This document shows positions 15,865 to 22,857 of a DNA stretch of 22,858 bases, one piece after another. Positions within the stretch are counted from its first letter, which is position 1; each line of letters opens with the position of its first letter. The notes beneath the pieces were generated by a model. That model was given only the letters and a program-made list of their open reading frames with translations. It was not told the DNA's origin and made no database searches. Position numbers and translations under genes: made by a program. Source of the stretch: Verrucomicrobiales bacterium (GTDB lineage: Bacteria; Verrucomicrobiota; Verrucomicrobiae; Limisphaerales; UBA9464); the NCBI GenBank assembly GCA_005789375.1, contig SXXZ01000078.1, forward strand, positions 1-22,858. Direction: 5' to 3'.

Positions 15865-17520
15865 TCACTTTGATTTTTCGGCACCGCGGGTCATCCAGGT
15901 ACGGAGCGCGTGGGTCATATTGGTGGGGTTTTCCTTCATAAGCTGGTTCATCATGTCCGCAGTCATCACGAAGGGTTGGACTTCATCCGGTTCGCCGGCA
16001 GAGCCCGCCCTCAGGCCGGAGGCGAAGCTATTCATCTGAGATCCGCCATCCCCGGAGGCGGCACCGATTGGGATTCCGATAGGGATTTCATCGATGCTGG
16101 TCTTCTGGAAGATACGCCAGAACAAGGCCAGCACTCCGACACCCAAGAGCGGGAAAACTGAATCACGCGCGATCTCGATCCAAAGGCGCTGGCGCTCGCT
16201 CTTTTCGAGCCGCTGGGTCAACTCGAAGGCGGGTTGATCATTGAAGGCGATTTCTTCGACAGCCAGTTCGTCAACCCTTCCGTCCACGCTATTTGTGACA
16301 ATGCCCAGGGCCGAGCGGACTGCAGAACGAATCTTGATCATCTCAACCGGACTGCGGGGTACGGCCACACGATTGGTCCCGGTCACCGTGTACTCGATGG
16401 GGATGAAGACCGCGGCCGAAATGCGCTTGGTAGAGCCTGGGATTTGACTCTGCGTCGTGGTGATCTCGTTGATCTCGTAATTGTTCTGGGTGACTTTTTT
16501 GCTCGTGTTGTTCTTGGTCGTCGGAGCAGTGCCGGCCGGACTGTTGGTGTCCGTATTAGCATTGGTCGCCGCACCCGGCGCTCCGACCGCGCCCGTTAGG
16601 GTCGAGCTCGTATTGTCGATGCGCTCGTCGGTGACCGTTTCCGTGCGCTTCACCTGACTCTCCGGATCAAACTTGGTCTCCTTCCGCTGCAGGCTCGTGT
16701 AGTCTAGGTCGACCGACACACGCGCCATAACCCGCGACGGACCCCCGACATAAGGGGCCAAAAACGACTCCACCTTTTTGGCTAAATAGTTTTCGTATTC
16801 GCGGCGTTGCTTGAGCTGCGATGAAGTAGCCCCAGTAATAGGATCATTATCGAAGGCCTCGGTCAGGAGGTTGCCGATGTTGTCGGTAATGGAGACCCCT
16901 TCCGGATTGAGCCCTTCGACCGCATTGGCAACGAGGAAGCGGATAGCATTCACCGTCGCGGCAGGGATGGGCACGTTACCCCGCAGCTTCAGGAACACCG
17001 AGGCGCTGGGTTTCTTCTGATACTCCACCAGTAGACGGTTCTCGGGCATTACGAGCATGACTTGGGCGGAATCGATGCCATCGACCCGTGAAATGGTCTG
17101 GGACAATTCCCCCTGGATGGCCCGCAGGTAATTGACCCGCTGCACAAAGTCCGAAATGCCGAAATTAGGCTTATCGAAGAGAGAAAACCCCGTCGTACCG
17201 CCACCGGGAATCCCCTTGCCAGCCAATTGGATGCGCAGGGAATGAACCTTGTCGGCGGGCACCGAGATGCTGCCGCCGCCCCGGACCTTGTACGGAATTT
17301 TGCCCTCATCGAGCGCATTGATGACCTTGGAAGCCTCGGCCTCGGCAAGGTTGCCAAAGAGAACAGTGTAGTCTTCACGGCTCGACCAAACCGCGATGCC
17401 GCTCAAACCGAGCAATACGACCAATCCGGCGAGGACGATCGAGACTCGCTGGTTGATGCCGATCTCCTTCCAGACGGAAGCCAATTGCTGCAGGAGTTCT
17501 TGGAAACTGTTGTTCATCAC
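15865..17520 (-). CDS. fliF: Flagellar MS-ring protein FliF
   Basis: FliF forms the MS ring in the inner membrane, the base on which rod and C ring assemble. The 551-residue protein has two transmembrane helices (about 26-45 and 455-472) flanking a large periplasmic region. The first ring-building YscJ-like motif is visible, with SREDYTVLFGNLAEAEASKV near residue 47. A low-complexity Asn/Thr/Ala/Gly-rich insertion lies at about 300-347, where this protein is normally variable. The cytoplasmic tail (VMTADMMNQLMKENPTNMTH to the end) is the FliG-binding segment. Length is normal. It starts 16 bases after fliE, with an AAGG sequence about ten bases upstream of the ATG that may serve as a weak ribosome binding site. 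Confidence 0.96.
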   Translation of the reverse strand: MMNNSFQELLQQLASVWKEIGINQRVSIVLAGLVVLLGLSGIAVWSSREDYTVLFGNLAEAEASKVINALDEGKIPYKVRGGGSISVPADKVHSLRIQLAGKGIPGGGTTGFSLFDKPNFGISDFVQRVNYLRAIQGELSQTISRVDGIDSAQVMLVMPENRLLVEYQKKPSASVFLKLRGNVPIPAATVNAIRFLVANAVEGLNPEGVSITDNIGNLLTEAFDNDPITGATSSQLKQRREYENYLAKKVESFLAPYVGGPSRVMARVSVDLDYTSLQRKETKFDPESQVKRTETVTDERIDNTSSTLTGAVGAPGAATNANTDTNSPAGTAPTTKNNTSKKVTQNNYEINEITTTQSQIPGSTKRISAAVFIPIEYTVTGTNRVAVPRSPVEMIKIRSAVRSALGIVTNSVDGRVDELAVEEIAFNDQPAFELTQRLEKSERQRLWIEIARDSVFPLLGVGVLALFWRIFQKTSIDEIPIGIPIGAASGDGGSQMNSFASGLRAGSAGEPDEVQPFVMTADMMNQLMKENPTNMTHALRTWMTRGAEKSK

Positions 17521-17536
17521 TTGGGGCCCTTAATCC

Positions 17537-17992
17537 TCAGACCTGCATCCGCATCAATTCTTGGTACGATTCGAGGAGCTTGTTGCGCACCTCGACCATC
17601 AACTGGAAAGAGACACTGGCTTCCTCCATGGCGATCATGGCTTGGTGCAGAGGCACTCCCTGCTGAGTGACCAAGCCGCGAACCGAATCTCCAGCGGCCA
17701 CTTGCTTGTCAGCCACTTCGCCCACAAACCGACCCAGGGTGTCGGCAAAGGCATCTCGCCCCGAGACTCTCCCCAGCGAGGGGATACCACTCGGATTCAC
17801 CCCCGTGGGCAGCGGCATCGCGTCCGGGAATGCCTTGTTGAACGGCTGTAGCTTTCCCATCTCCGAGTCGGGAATGAGTTTTCCCAAGTCTCCCATCCCC
17901 GCCTTCTGCAGAGACTCCATCCCGGCCTTGCCGAGGGGCGACTCTCGGAGGGCGGACGGATTGAACATTCGGAGTGCGGATAGCGCTTCCAT
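17537..17992 (-). CDS. fliE: Flagellar MS-ring/rod adaptor FliE, N-terminally extended
   Basis: FliE joins the MS ring to the rod. The conserved part is at the C-terminus, with GVPLHQAMIAMEEASVSFQL and VEVRNKLLESYQELMRMQV (about residues 108-151). The protein is 151 residues against roughly 100 in Salmonella. The excess is an N-terminal Gly/Met/Pro/Lys-rich stretch of about 70 residues with no recognisable domain. No later Met gives a clearly better start, and the reading frame begins 20 bases after the flgC stop, so I keep the whole frame. The flgB-flgC-fliE-fliF order is canonical. Confidence 0.92.
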   Translation of the reverse strand: MEALSALRMFNPSALRESPLGKAGMESLQKAGMGDLGKLIPDSEMGKLQPFNKAFPDAMPLPTGVNPSGIPSLGRVSGRDAFADTLGRFVGEVADKQVAAGDSVRGLVTQQGVPLHQAMIAMEEASVSFQLMVEVRNKLLESYQELMRMQV

Positions 17993-18012
17993 GGCAGTGT
18001 GTCAGTGGAGGC

Positions 18013-18435
18013 TCAGCGCTTGCCGATCGCCATAGCCTGCTGGGCTAGTTGTCGAGCGTTCTTCACCACGGCGATGTTGGCCTCGAACGCCCGCGAGGAG
18101 GCGATGAGGTCCACCATCTCCTCGTGAACGTTGACGTTTGGATACCGAACATAACCCCGGGCATCGGCATCGGGATGATCCGGTTTGAAGACCTCACGAA
18201 AGGGTCGATTGTCGGACTCAACACGGCTCACCCGTATGGTGGAACCACTGTTTGCATTGGTGCCGGCATTGTTGACCAGAGTCTCGAAGACCACCTGCTT
18301 GCGCTTGTAAGGCTGCCCATCGATGGATCGGGTGACATTGGCATTGGCCAGATTCTGGGAGACGATCTCAATCCGGGTCCGTTCGGCATCGAGCGCAGAG
18401 CGGGTGCTTTGAATACTGGGGATGAGTTCGATCAT
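18013..18435 (-). CDS. flgC: Flagellar proximal rod protein FlgC
   Basis: FlgC is a proximal rod subunit secreted through the flagellar export gate. The 140-residue protein has the rod-domain N-terminus (SALDAERTRIEIVSQNLANA, with N-A-N at the conserved place). It ends in the family C-terminal helix, EEMVDLIASSRAFEANIAVV to the end. Between them is the segment DARGYVRYPNVNVHEEM typical of FlgC. Length is normal (134 in Salmonella). It starts 20 bases after flgB. The ten bases before its ATG are C-rich and hold no Shine-Dalgarno sequence. Confidence 0.95.
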   Translation of the reverse strand: MIELIPSIQSTRSALDAERTRIEIVSQNLANANVTRSIDGQPYKRKQVVFETLVNNAGTNANSGSTIRVSRVESDNRPFREVFKPDHPDADARGYVRYPNVNVHEEMVDLIASSRAFEANIAVVKNARQLAQQAMAIGKR

Positions 18436-18455
18436 AGGGAGGGGCTTCCGAAGGT

Positions 18456-18839
18456 TTAGCTACGGCCCGTGATGGCCATCCTCAGCTTGAGCATGGAACC
18501 GGTGATGAGTTGAGCTTCTAGGGTGTGGGCCAAGCTGTTCTCATTCATGGCCAACATTTCCTGCTCCAAATTGACGGAATTGCCGTCGCGATTGGAGGCA
18601 ACGGCCATTGGATCGACCGAAAGGGTCGGGATCGGGATATTGGCGATCTGCCCCGGATCGTTGGCCTTCACCGCATTGGACAACTCCGCCTGAAACGACG
18701 GCGCCACATCGAGCCGCTTGTAGTTCGGCGTCTCAACATTAGCCAAATTGCCGGCGATGGCCTGATGGCGCAGCACCGTGGCATCCAAGAGCTTCTTGGT
18801 GACCACATAGTTGGACTGGTTGAACAGCGTTTGAATCAT
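18456..18839 (-). CDS. flgB: Flagellar proximal rod protein FlgB
   Basis: FlgB is the first proximal rod subunit and the first gene of the flagellar operon. The 127-residue protein has the conserved segment TVLRHQAIAGNLANVETPNY followed by KRLDVAPSFQ, and the C-terminal helix LAHTLEAQLITGSMLKLRMA. I place the start at 18839 (MIQTLFNQSNYV). It is preceded by GGAGG with a 7-base gap, and a sigma-54-like promoter ends about 15 bases upstream of it. A longer frame from an ATG at 18869 exists, but that ATG would lie in the promoter and would not be transcribed from it. Confidence 0.95.
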   Translation of the reverse strand: MIQTLFNQSNYVVTKKLLDATVLRHQAIAGNLANVETPNYKRLDVAPSFQAELSNAVKANDPGQIANIPIPTLSVDPMAVASNRDGNSVNLEQEMLAMNENSLAHTLEAQLITGSMLKLRMAITGRS

Positions 18840-18846
18840 GGACTTG

Positions 18847-18851
18847 CCTCC
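18847..18851 (-). promoter_or_regulatory. Ribosome binding site of flgB
   Basis: GGAGG on the minus strand, 7 bases before the ATG at 18839. It fixes the flgB start and is the clearest Shine-Dalgarno sequence I find in the flagellar operon. Confidence 0.8.
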
Positions 18852-18864
18852 GTACTCACCGTAA

Positions 18865-18881
18865 AGCAACGACCATGCCGA
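18865..18881 (-). promoter_or_regulatory. Proximal sigma-54-type promoter of the flagellar operon
   Basis: The minus strand reads CGGCATGGTCGTTGC followed by T. This matches the sigma-54 consensus TGGCACG-N4-TTGC(A/T) at most positions. The invariant GG (18879-18878) and GC (18867-18866) are exactly ten bases apart. The expected transcription start is near 18854, leaving a leader of about 15 bases that contains the flgB ribosome binding site. Sigma-54 control of basal-body genes is established in several Gram-negative groups. I infer it here from sequence alone. Confidence 0.65.
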
Positions 18882-18885
18882 CCAG

Positions 18886-18910
18886 AAAACCCCCCGTTTT
18901 GTTGGGTTTT
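18886..18910 (-). terminator. Hairpin between the polysaccharide genes and flgB, possible terminator
   Basis: A 7-bp perfect stem AAAACCC/GGGTTTT (18886-18892 with 18904-18910) has an 11-base loop. On the minus strand the stem ends in TTTT, so it could terminate transcription from the upstream polysaccharide genes just before the proximal flgB promoter. The stem has only three G:C pairs and the T-run is short, so it would be weak. Confidence 0.35.
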
Positions 18911-18942
18911 ATAAGAAGGATCTCCCGCAAGTGACGGGACCG

Positions 18943-18993
18943 GGGCGGAAGCGAAGTCCACCCATTCGTCTGCCTGGGCAAAACTTTCCGCCC
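18943..18993. repeat. Widely spaced inverted repeat upstream of flgB
   Basis: GGGCGGAA (18943-18950) and its exact complement TTCCGCCC (18986-18993) form an 8-bp inverted repeat with 35 bases between the arms. It lies about 90-140 bases upstream of the transcription start expected from the proximal sigma-54-like promoter. Enhancers for sigma-54 activators are usually found in that range. Chance occurrence in GC-rich DNA is possible. Confidence 0.3.
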
Positions 18994-19010
18994 GGCAACT
19001 TTAGAGCCAC
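18994..19010 (-). promoter_or_regulatory. Distal sigma-54-type promoter candidate
   Basis: The minus strand reads TGGCTCTAAAGTTGC (19009-18995), with the TGGC and TTGC cores both exact and GG and GC ten bases apart. The base after TTGC is C rather than the preferred A or T. It begins just beyond the stop of the polyprenyl transferase gene. A transcript from it would carry a leader of about 140 bases into flgB and would pass through the hairpin at 18886-18910. Confidence 0.5.
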
Positions 19011-19019
19011 TCCACCGGC

Positions 19020-20000
19020 TCAGCGGTTGAAAAGGGCCACCAGAAGGGCCCCCAGGAGCCACAAGACGGCTACCGCGCCTGCCTTCCCCAGACTCGTTCG
19101 GGCTAGGCGGTGACTCAGGTGGTGAGTGTCACCCACCCAGAAGGGCTGCCCTCTCCAGGTACGCGAGACGACCACAAAGGCCATATCGATGAGGGGTACG
19201 GCTGCCACCGCAAACGCGGCCTTCCAGGACTGTTGGAGCCCGCCGTTGGAACTCGTAAACGGCCTCACAAACAGCAGCGCCAAGACAGAGATCCAATAGC
19301 CAACCCATTGGCTCCCAGCATCCCCCAGAAAGACCGAGGCGCGGGGATAGTTGTAGGGCAAATAGCCCGCCAGGCTTCCGGCGATGAGAGCCGCCCCGCA
19401 GGCCAACTCGAATTGACCCTGAAACAGCAGCGATGCAGCCGACACGGCGGAGGCCCCGATCAAACCGAGACCCGCACACAGGCCATTCATGTTATCGCTC
19501 AGATTGAAGGCATTGGTGACTGCCAGGATCCAGAATACCGTGAATGGCTGCCTGAGAATTGCCATCCCGTCCGGGACAGGCACCTGGACCCCATATATTG
19601 AGACCAAAACGGCGATCAATCCCTGCACAAGAAACTTCATACCGGCCCCGAGATCCCGACGGTCATCCCACGCTCCCAAAGCCAGCATGCCCACGGCTCC
19701 GGCGAGCAGCACTCCGAAGCGGCGTACCCCCTCGGCTCCGACCCAGAGGGATCCGACCTCCACGCGGCCCAGCACTCCTGACGATGCCAGGATCCAAATC
19801 AGCAGTCCGCCCAAGAGCCCTCCGGCCGATACGGCAAACCCGCCCGCCAGCGGAATAGGTTGAGTATGAATCTTCCGGTGACCCGGATCATCGACATGAC
19901 CCCATCGACGGCAAAGCGCCTGCCACAGCGGCAACGAGACAGCCGAGATGGTGAAAGTCACCCCGAATGCCCCGAGCACGGTCAATACCTCGGATTTCAT
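19020..20000 (-). CDS. Polyprenyl-phosphate sugar-1-phosphate transferase (WecA/TagO/MraY superfamily)
   Basis: This polytopic membrane enzyme of 326 residues with about ten hydrophobic helices would load a sugar-1-phosphate from a UDP-sugar onto undecaprenyl phosphate. That is the first step of an envelope or exopolysaccharide. Family motifs are present: DDPGHRKIHTQPIPLAGG (37-54), LGAWDDRRDLG (108-118), NAFNLSDNMNGLCAG (163-177), FLGDAGSQWVG (224-234) and HHLSHRLARTSLG (293-305). The third motif departs from the common NxxNxxDGxDGL. The sugar cannot be deduced. The start at 20000 overlaps the upstream glycosyltransferase stop by four bases (ATGA) and opens with a clear membrane helix. The frame extends to 20216, but that part overlaps the glycosyltransferase and is Gly-rich, non-homologous sequence. 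Confidence 0.9.
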   Translation of the reverse strand: MKSEVLTVLGAFGVTFTISAVSLPLWQALCRRWGHVDDPGHRKIHTQPIPLAGGFAVSAGGLLGGLLIWILASSGVLGRVEVGSLWVGAEGVRRFGVLLAGAVGMLALGAWDDRRDLGAGMKFLVQGLIAVLVSIYGVQVPVPDGMAILRQPFTVFWILAVTNAFNLSDNMNGLCAGLGLIGASAVSAASLLFQGQFELACGAALIAGSLAGYLPYNYPRASVFLGDAGSQWVGYWISVLALLFVRPFTSSNGGLQQSWKAAFAVAAVPLIDMAFVVVSRTWRGQPFWVGDTHHLSHRLARTSLGKAGAVAVLWLLGALLVALFNR

Positions 20001-21172
20001 CGAAACGAGCCTCCCGCCCCATGGAGCAGGCGGCGGTACAAAGCATCCAAGGATTGGACGAGTGCCTCCTCCGAGAAACGCTCCCGCACCCAAGACCGCC
20101 CGGTGACTCCCAGTCTCCGGGCCAACTCCGGATCCCCCGCCAACCGGGTGACTCGATCCACCAAACCGGGCAGATCTCCCGGTTGAAGCAAAAAACCTGT
20201 CTCCAAATCCCGACACACCTCGGCGGCTCCGTCACAATCGAAGGCTATCACCGGTTTTCCGGCCGCTAGGGCTTGAGGCAGCACCCGAGCCAAGCCTTCT
20301 CGGCGCGACAAGTGCACCAGAACATCCATCAAGCCCAGATATCGGGAGACCTCCGAAGGCGGCACCAAACCCGCAAAAACAAACCGTCCGGCCAAGCCGG
20401 GCATTGTGGCGGCCATGGTCTCAAAGCGCGCACGCCAGGGACCATCACCCAGCAACAGGAATCGCACATTAGGGACTCGTCGCACCATCTCAACGGCGGC
20501 GTTGAACAGCTCATCGTGTCCCTTGAGTTGGAAAAGACGAGCCACCTTGCCCACGACAAACTCACCGGGGCGGATCCCCAGTCGCTCGGCCAGTTGTAGA
20601 TCTCGCTGAACCCCAAGGAACGGAGCTAAATCAAAACCACTGAAAATCCGGGTGTACTGAGCTGAATCACCGATGCCGGCGTCGAGGTATTGTCGGGTCA
20701 TTGCCTCAGCGACCACCACAAAATGATCGGTCTGCCGCCCGGCGGCCCGTTCTGCGCCCCGGAACATCGCATTGGCGGCTGCCCCCTGAAACGGGCCAAA
20801 GCTCGGTCCATGGATGGTGTGGATCACTTGCGGAACCCCAGCATGGCGCGCTGCGAAACGTCCAACGATGCCCGCCTTGCCGCTGTGGGTGTGGACGATG
20901 TGTGGACGGGTGCGACGGAAATGACTGCGCAGCCGCAGGTAAGCCAGAGCATCCATCAGCGGGTGGACCGGTCGAACAAGACTCGACTCCAAACGCAAAA
21001 GTCCGGGCACCGCCCGGGCGATGGGTTCGAGGGAGCCTTCCGGTCCACTGGTGAGGCCCGAGATGAGTTCTACCTCCCAATCAGAAATTCGCCCCAAGCC
21101 AAGAACCGAGCTGAGCGTGTTCTCCTGCGCCCCGCCGACAATCAACCGAGTGATGACATGACTCACACGCAT
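19997..21172 (-). CDS. GT4-family glycosyltransferase
   Basis: This retaining GT-B glycosyltransferase of 391 residues probably adds a sugar to a lipid-linked polysaccharide precursor. The N-terminal acceptor domain begins RVSHVITRLIVGGAQENTL, with the Gly-rich loop at 12-15. PHIVHTHSGKAGIVGRFAAR (90-109) and TIHGPSFGPF (119-128) follow. The C-terminal donor domain has VGKVARLFQLKGHDELF (207-223), LLLGDGPWR (239-247) and SRREGLARVLPQALAAGKPV (289-308). In the usual E-x7-E nucleotide-sugar motif the first Glu is 292, but the second position is Gln300. No signal or membrane segment is evident, so it should act at the cytoplasmic face. It overlaps the polyprenyl transferase gene by four bases, suggesting a joint pathway. 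Donor and acceptor are unknown. Confidence 0.88.
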   Translation of the reverse strand: MRVSHVITRLIVGGAQENTLSSVLGLGRISDWEVELISGLTSGPEGSLEPIARAVPGLLRLESSLVRPVHPLMDALAYLRLRSHFRRTRPHIVHTHSGKAGIVGRFAARHAGVPQVIHTIHGPSFGPFQGAAANAMFRGAERAAGRQTDHFVVVAEAMTRQYLDAGIGDSAQYTRIFSGFDLAPFLGVQRDLQLAERLGIRPGEFVVGKVARLFQLKGHDELFNAAVEMVRRVPNVRFLLLGDGPWRARFETMAATMPGLAGRFVFAGLVPPSEVSRYLGLMDVLVHLSRREGLARVLPQALAAGKPVIAFDCDGAAEVCRDLETGFLLQPGDLPGLVDRVTRLAGDPELARRLGVTGRSWVRERFSEEALVQSLDALYRRLLHGAGGSFR

Positions 21173-21225
21173 GGGCTCAACAGGTCGATGGCCAGCGTTC
21201 CCAATGGTGCCGGTGGCCCTTGGGA

Positions 21226-22857
21226 TTAGCGCGATGACTTCAGGGCGGCCAGTCGGCTGATAACATTGGTCAATTCAGCCGTGCCCTTCGGAGCTAACTC
21301 GAGATAGCGCTCCAATTGCTTCTGCTCCTCCGACGACTGGTTTAATTGGTGAGCTATCTCGGCCAAACCAAAGCGAACCTGAAAGGTCTCGCGTCCGCCC
21401 TTGATCAAGCGCTCGTAATCGGCACGCGACTCGGGCAGTTGTTTGAGCATCAGTCGAGCGATGGCCCGATTGACCCGGGCCACCGAATTGTCGGGCTCCT
21501 GGTCGAGAACCTTGGTCAGGGCCTCGGATGCAGGCCCGTACCGACCCAGTTGCATCAGAATGAGCCCACGACGGGACGCAGGTGCTGGATCCAACTTCGC
21601 AACCTTTTCCCAAGACTCCGTCATGGCCAAAGACTCGTTGGTCTTGCCCAAAAGTAAGTAAAGGTAGGAGAGGTAATCGTAGAGATCCGGGTTGTTGGGA
21701 TTGAGGCGCCGAGCCTCCTGCAAGAATACCTCGGCCTCCTGCAATCGGTTCAAGGCGATGAGCACACGGCCCTCGGATTCAGCCAGACCGGATTTTTCCA
21801 CCGGAGTCCAGTTGGCACGGGAGGGATCGGCTTTCAACCCATTCAACGTGTTGGTCGCCGAAGCCAAATCTCCAACGGCCAGAGCCGCCGCGATGAAGCC
21901 AAACTGGTTAAAGTGATTGGTGGGTGACAACTGGGTGGCCCGAGCAAAGCCCACCGCGGCCCGACGCACCATGTCGTCCTTCTGAGCCAGGAGCGCCGAT
22001 CCAAAGATGCGAAGGAATTCCGGCTCATCCACCGGGCCATGCAAGTCGAGCAATCCAGGTTTTCCGTCCCAGAGTTTGACGAGGTCCGGCGAGAGGGGTT
22101 TGCCAGCAACCAAAGCACGGTTCACCTCCAGATTAACCCGCGCCGCGGCGTTTTCGACGTTCAAGCGAAGCGCCTCGGTGAAAAGAGTTCCAGCCTCCTT
22201 CAGACGACCTCCCTCCTGAAGGAATACCCCAGAAGCATTGACGGAGCGGGACCACATCGCGGCCACGATGACCGCGTTAGACGAGCCTCGAGCGGCATCC
22301 CGAACCACCGCATCCAACGAAGGCTGTACCTCACCCCAAAACCGGCGCACCTGATCCAACTCCGCCTCATTGGCTGCGCTCGGCAGCAATGCTTTCCGAG
22401 GCAGAGCGCCGTGCAACGATCCAACCGGCCGAAAGTCAAACGGCTCGGCAAAGAAGCTAAAGACGGTCGACGCAAAGAAGGTCTGATTGCTTTGAGCGCC
22501 CCGGGTAGCCAGCGTGAGCCATAGTCCTGCAATGTTGTCTTTGGCTGTGGCGATTTCACGCAATGCCGGCCAACGCTCCGCATACCGACTCGCCAAAAAC
22601 TGTCGGTACACCCGCACTGGGGCCAGACGGGTATTGACCAACAAATGCCCACCGTTACTGGCCAGCGTCTCATTCCCGGCCGACAGGGCCATGAACAAGG
22701 TGGAGTCATCGACAAACACCAACCCCGGAGCCCGGTGGAGCGGAGCGAGCATGGTGCGCGAGTAATCCCGAAGACTGGAACCATTGTCGGCCAAGATGAT
22801 CTTCCAGTTTTTGGCAACCAAGGCCACAGGAACCAGAAGCGTCAACGAAACCACCAA
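21226..22857 (-). CDS. TPR-repeat protein, C-terminal part (5' end off window)
   Basis: The frame is open to the window edge, so the true start lies outside. The visible 543 residues begin with a hydrophobic stretch (about 1-15) that looks like the end of a membrane segment. It is followed by NWKIILADNGSSLRDYSRTM and VNTRLAPVRVYRQFL. This layout resembles the C-terminal half of DUF2723-type membrane proteins of Bacteroidetes and Verrucomicrobia, but I would not insist on it. From about residue 210 to the end there are tandem TPR-like helices, for example LAESEGRVLIALNRLQEAEV, EARRLNPNNPDLYDYLSYLY and ALTKVLDQEPDNSVARVNRA. TPRs mediate protein contacts. It precedes the glycosyltransferase by 53 bases on the same strand, so a role in envelope polysaccharide or protein glycosylation is possible but unproven. 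Confidence 0.7.
   Translation of the reverse strand: MVVSLTLLVPVALVAKNWKIILADNGSSLRDYSRTMLAPLHRAPGLVFVDDSTLFMALSAGNETLASNGGHLLVNTRLAPVRVYRQFLASRYAERWPALREIATAKDNIAGLWLTLATRGAQSNQTFFASTVFSFFAEPFDFRPVGSLHGALPRKALLPSAANEAELDQVRRFWGEVQPSLDAVVRDAARGSSNAVIVAAMWSRSVNASGVFLQEGGRLKEAGTLFTEALRLNVENAAARVNLEVNRALVAGKPLSPDLVKLWDGKPGLLDLHGPVDEPEFLRIFGSALLAQKDDMVRRAAVGFARATQLSPTNHFNQFGFIAAALAVGDLASATNTLNGLKADPSRANWTPVEKSGLAESEGRVLIALNRLQEAEVFLQEARRLNPNNPDLYDYLSYLYLLLGKTNESLAMTESWEKVAKLDPAPASRRGLILMQLGRYGPASEALTKVLDQEPDNSVARVNRAIARLMLKQLPESRADYERLIKGGRETFQVRFGLAEIAHQLNQSSEEQKQLERYLELAPKGTAELTNVISRLAALKSSR

Noticed and set aside
5933..17520. Reading the cluster as a type III injectisome rather than a flagellum
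   Set aside because: The presence of flgB, flgC, fliE, flgD, flgE, fliK, fliL and a FliM with a CheY-binding motif is specific to flagella.
18840..18869. Ten-residue longer FlgB from ATG 18869
   Set aside because: The ATG falls in the sigma-54-like promoter and lacks a ribosome binding site, while ATG 18839 has GGAGG at the right distance.
20001..20216. Upstream extension of the polyprenyl transferase frame
   Set aside because: The extra 72 residues are Gly/Pro/Ser-rich, overlap the glycosyltransferase, and precede the real start at 20000, which overlaps its neighbour by ATGA.
21173..21225. Possible hairpin CCCAA...TTGGG between the TPR and glycosyltransferase genes
   Set aside because: The stem is only 5 bp with a long loop and no T-tract; the genes are closely spaced and probably co-transcribed.
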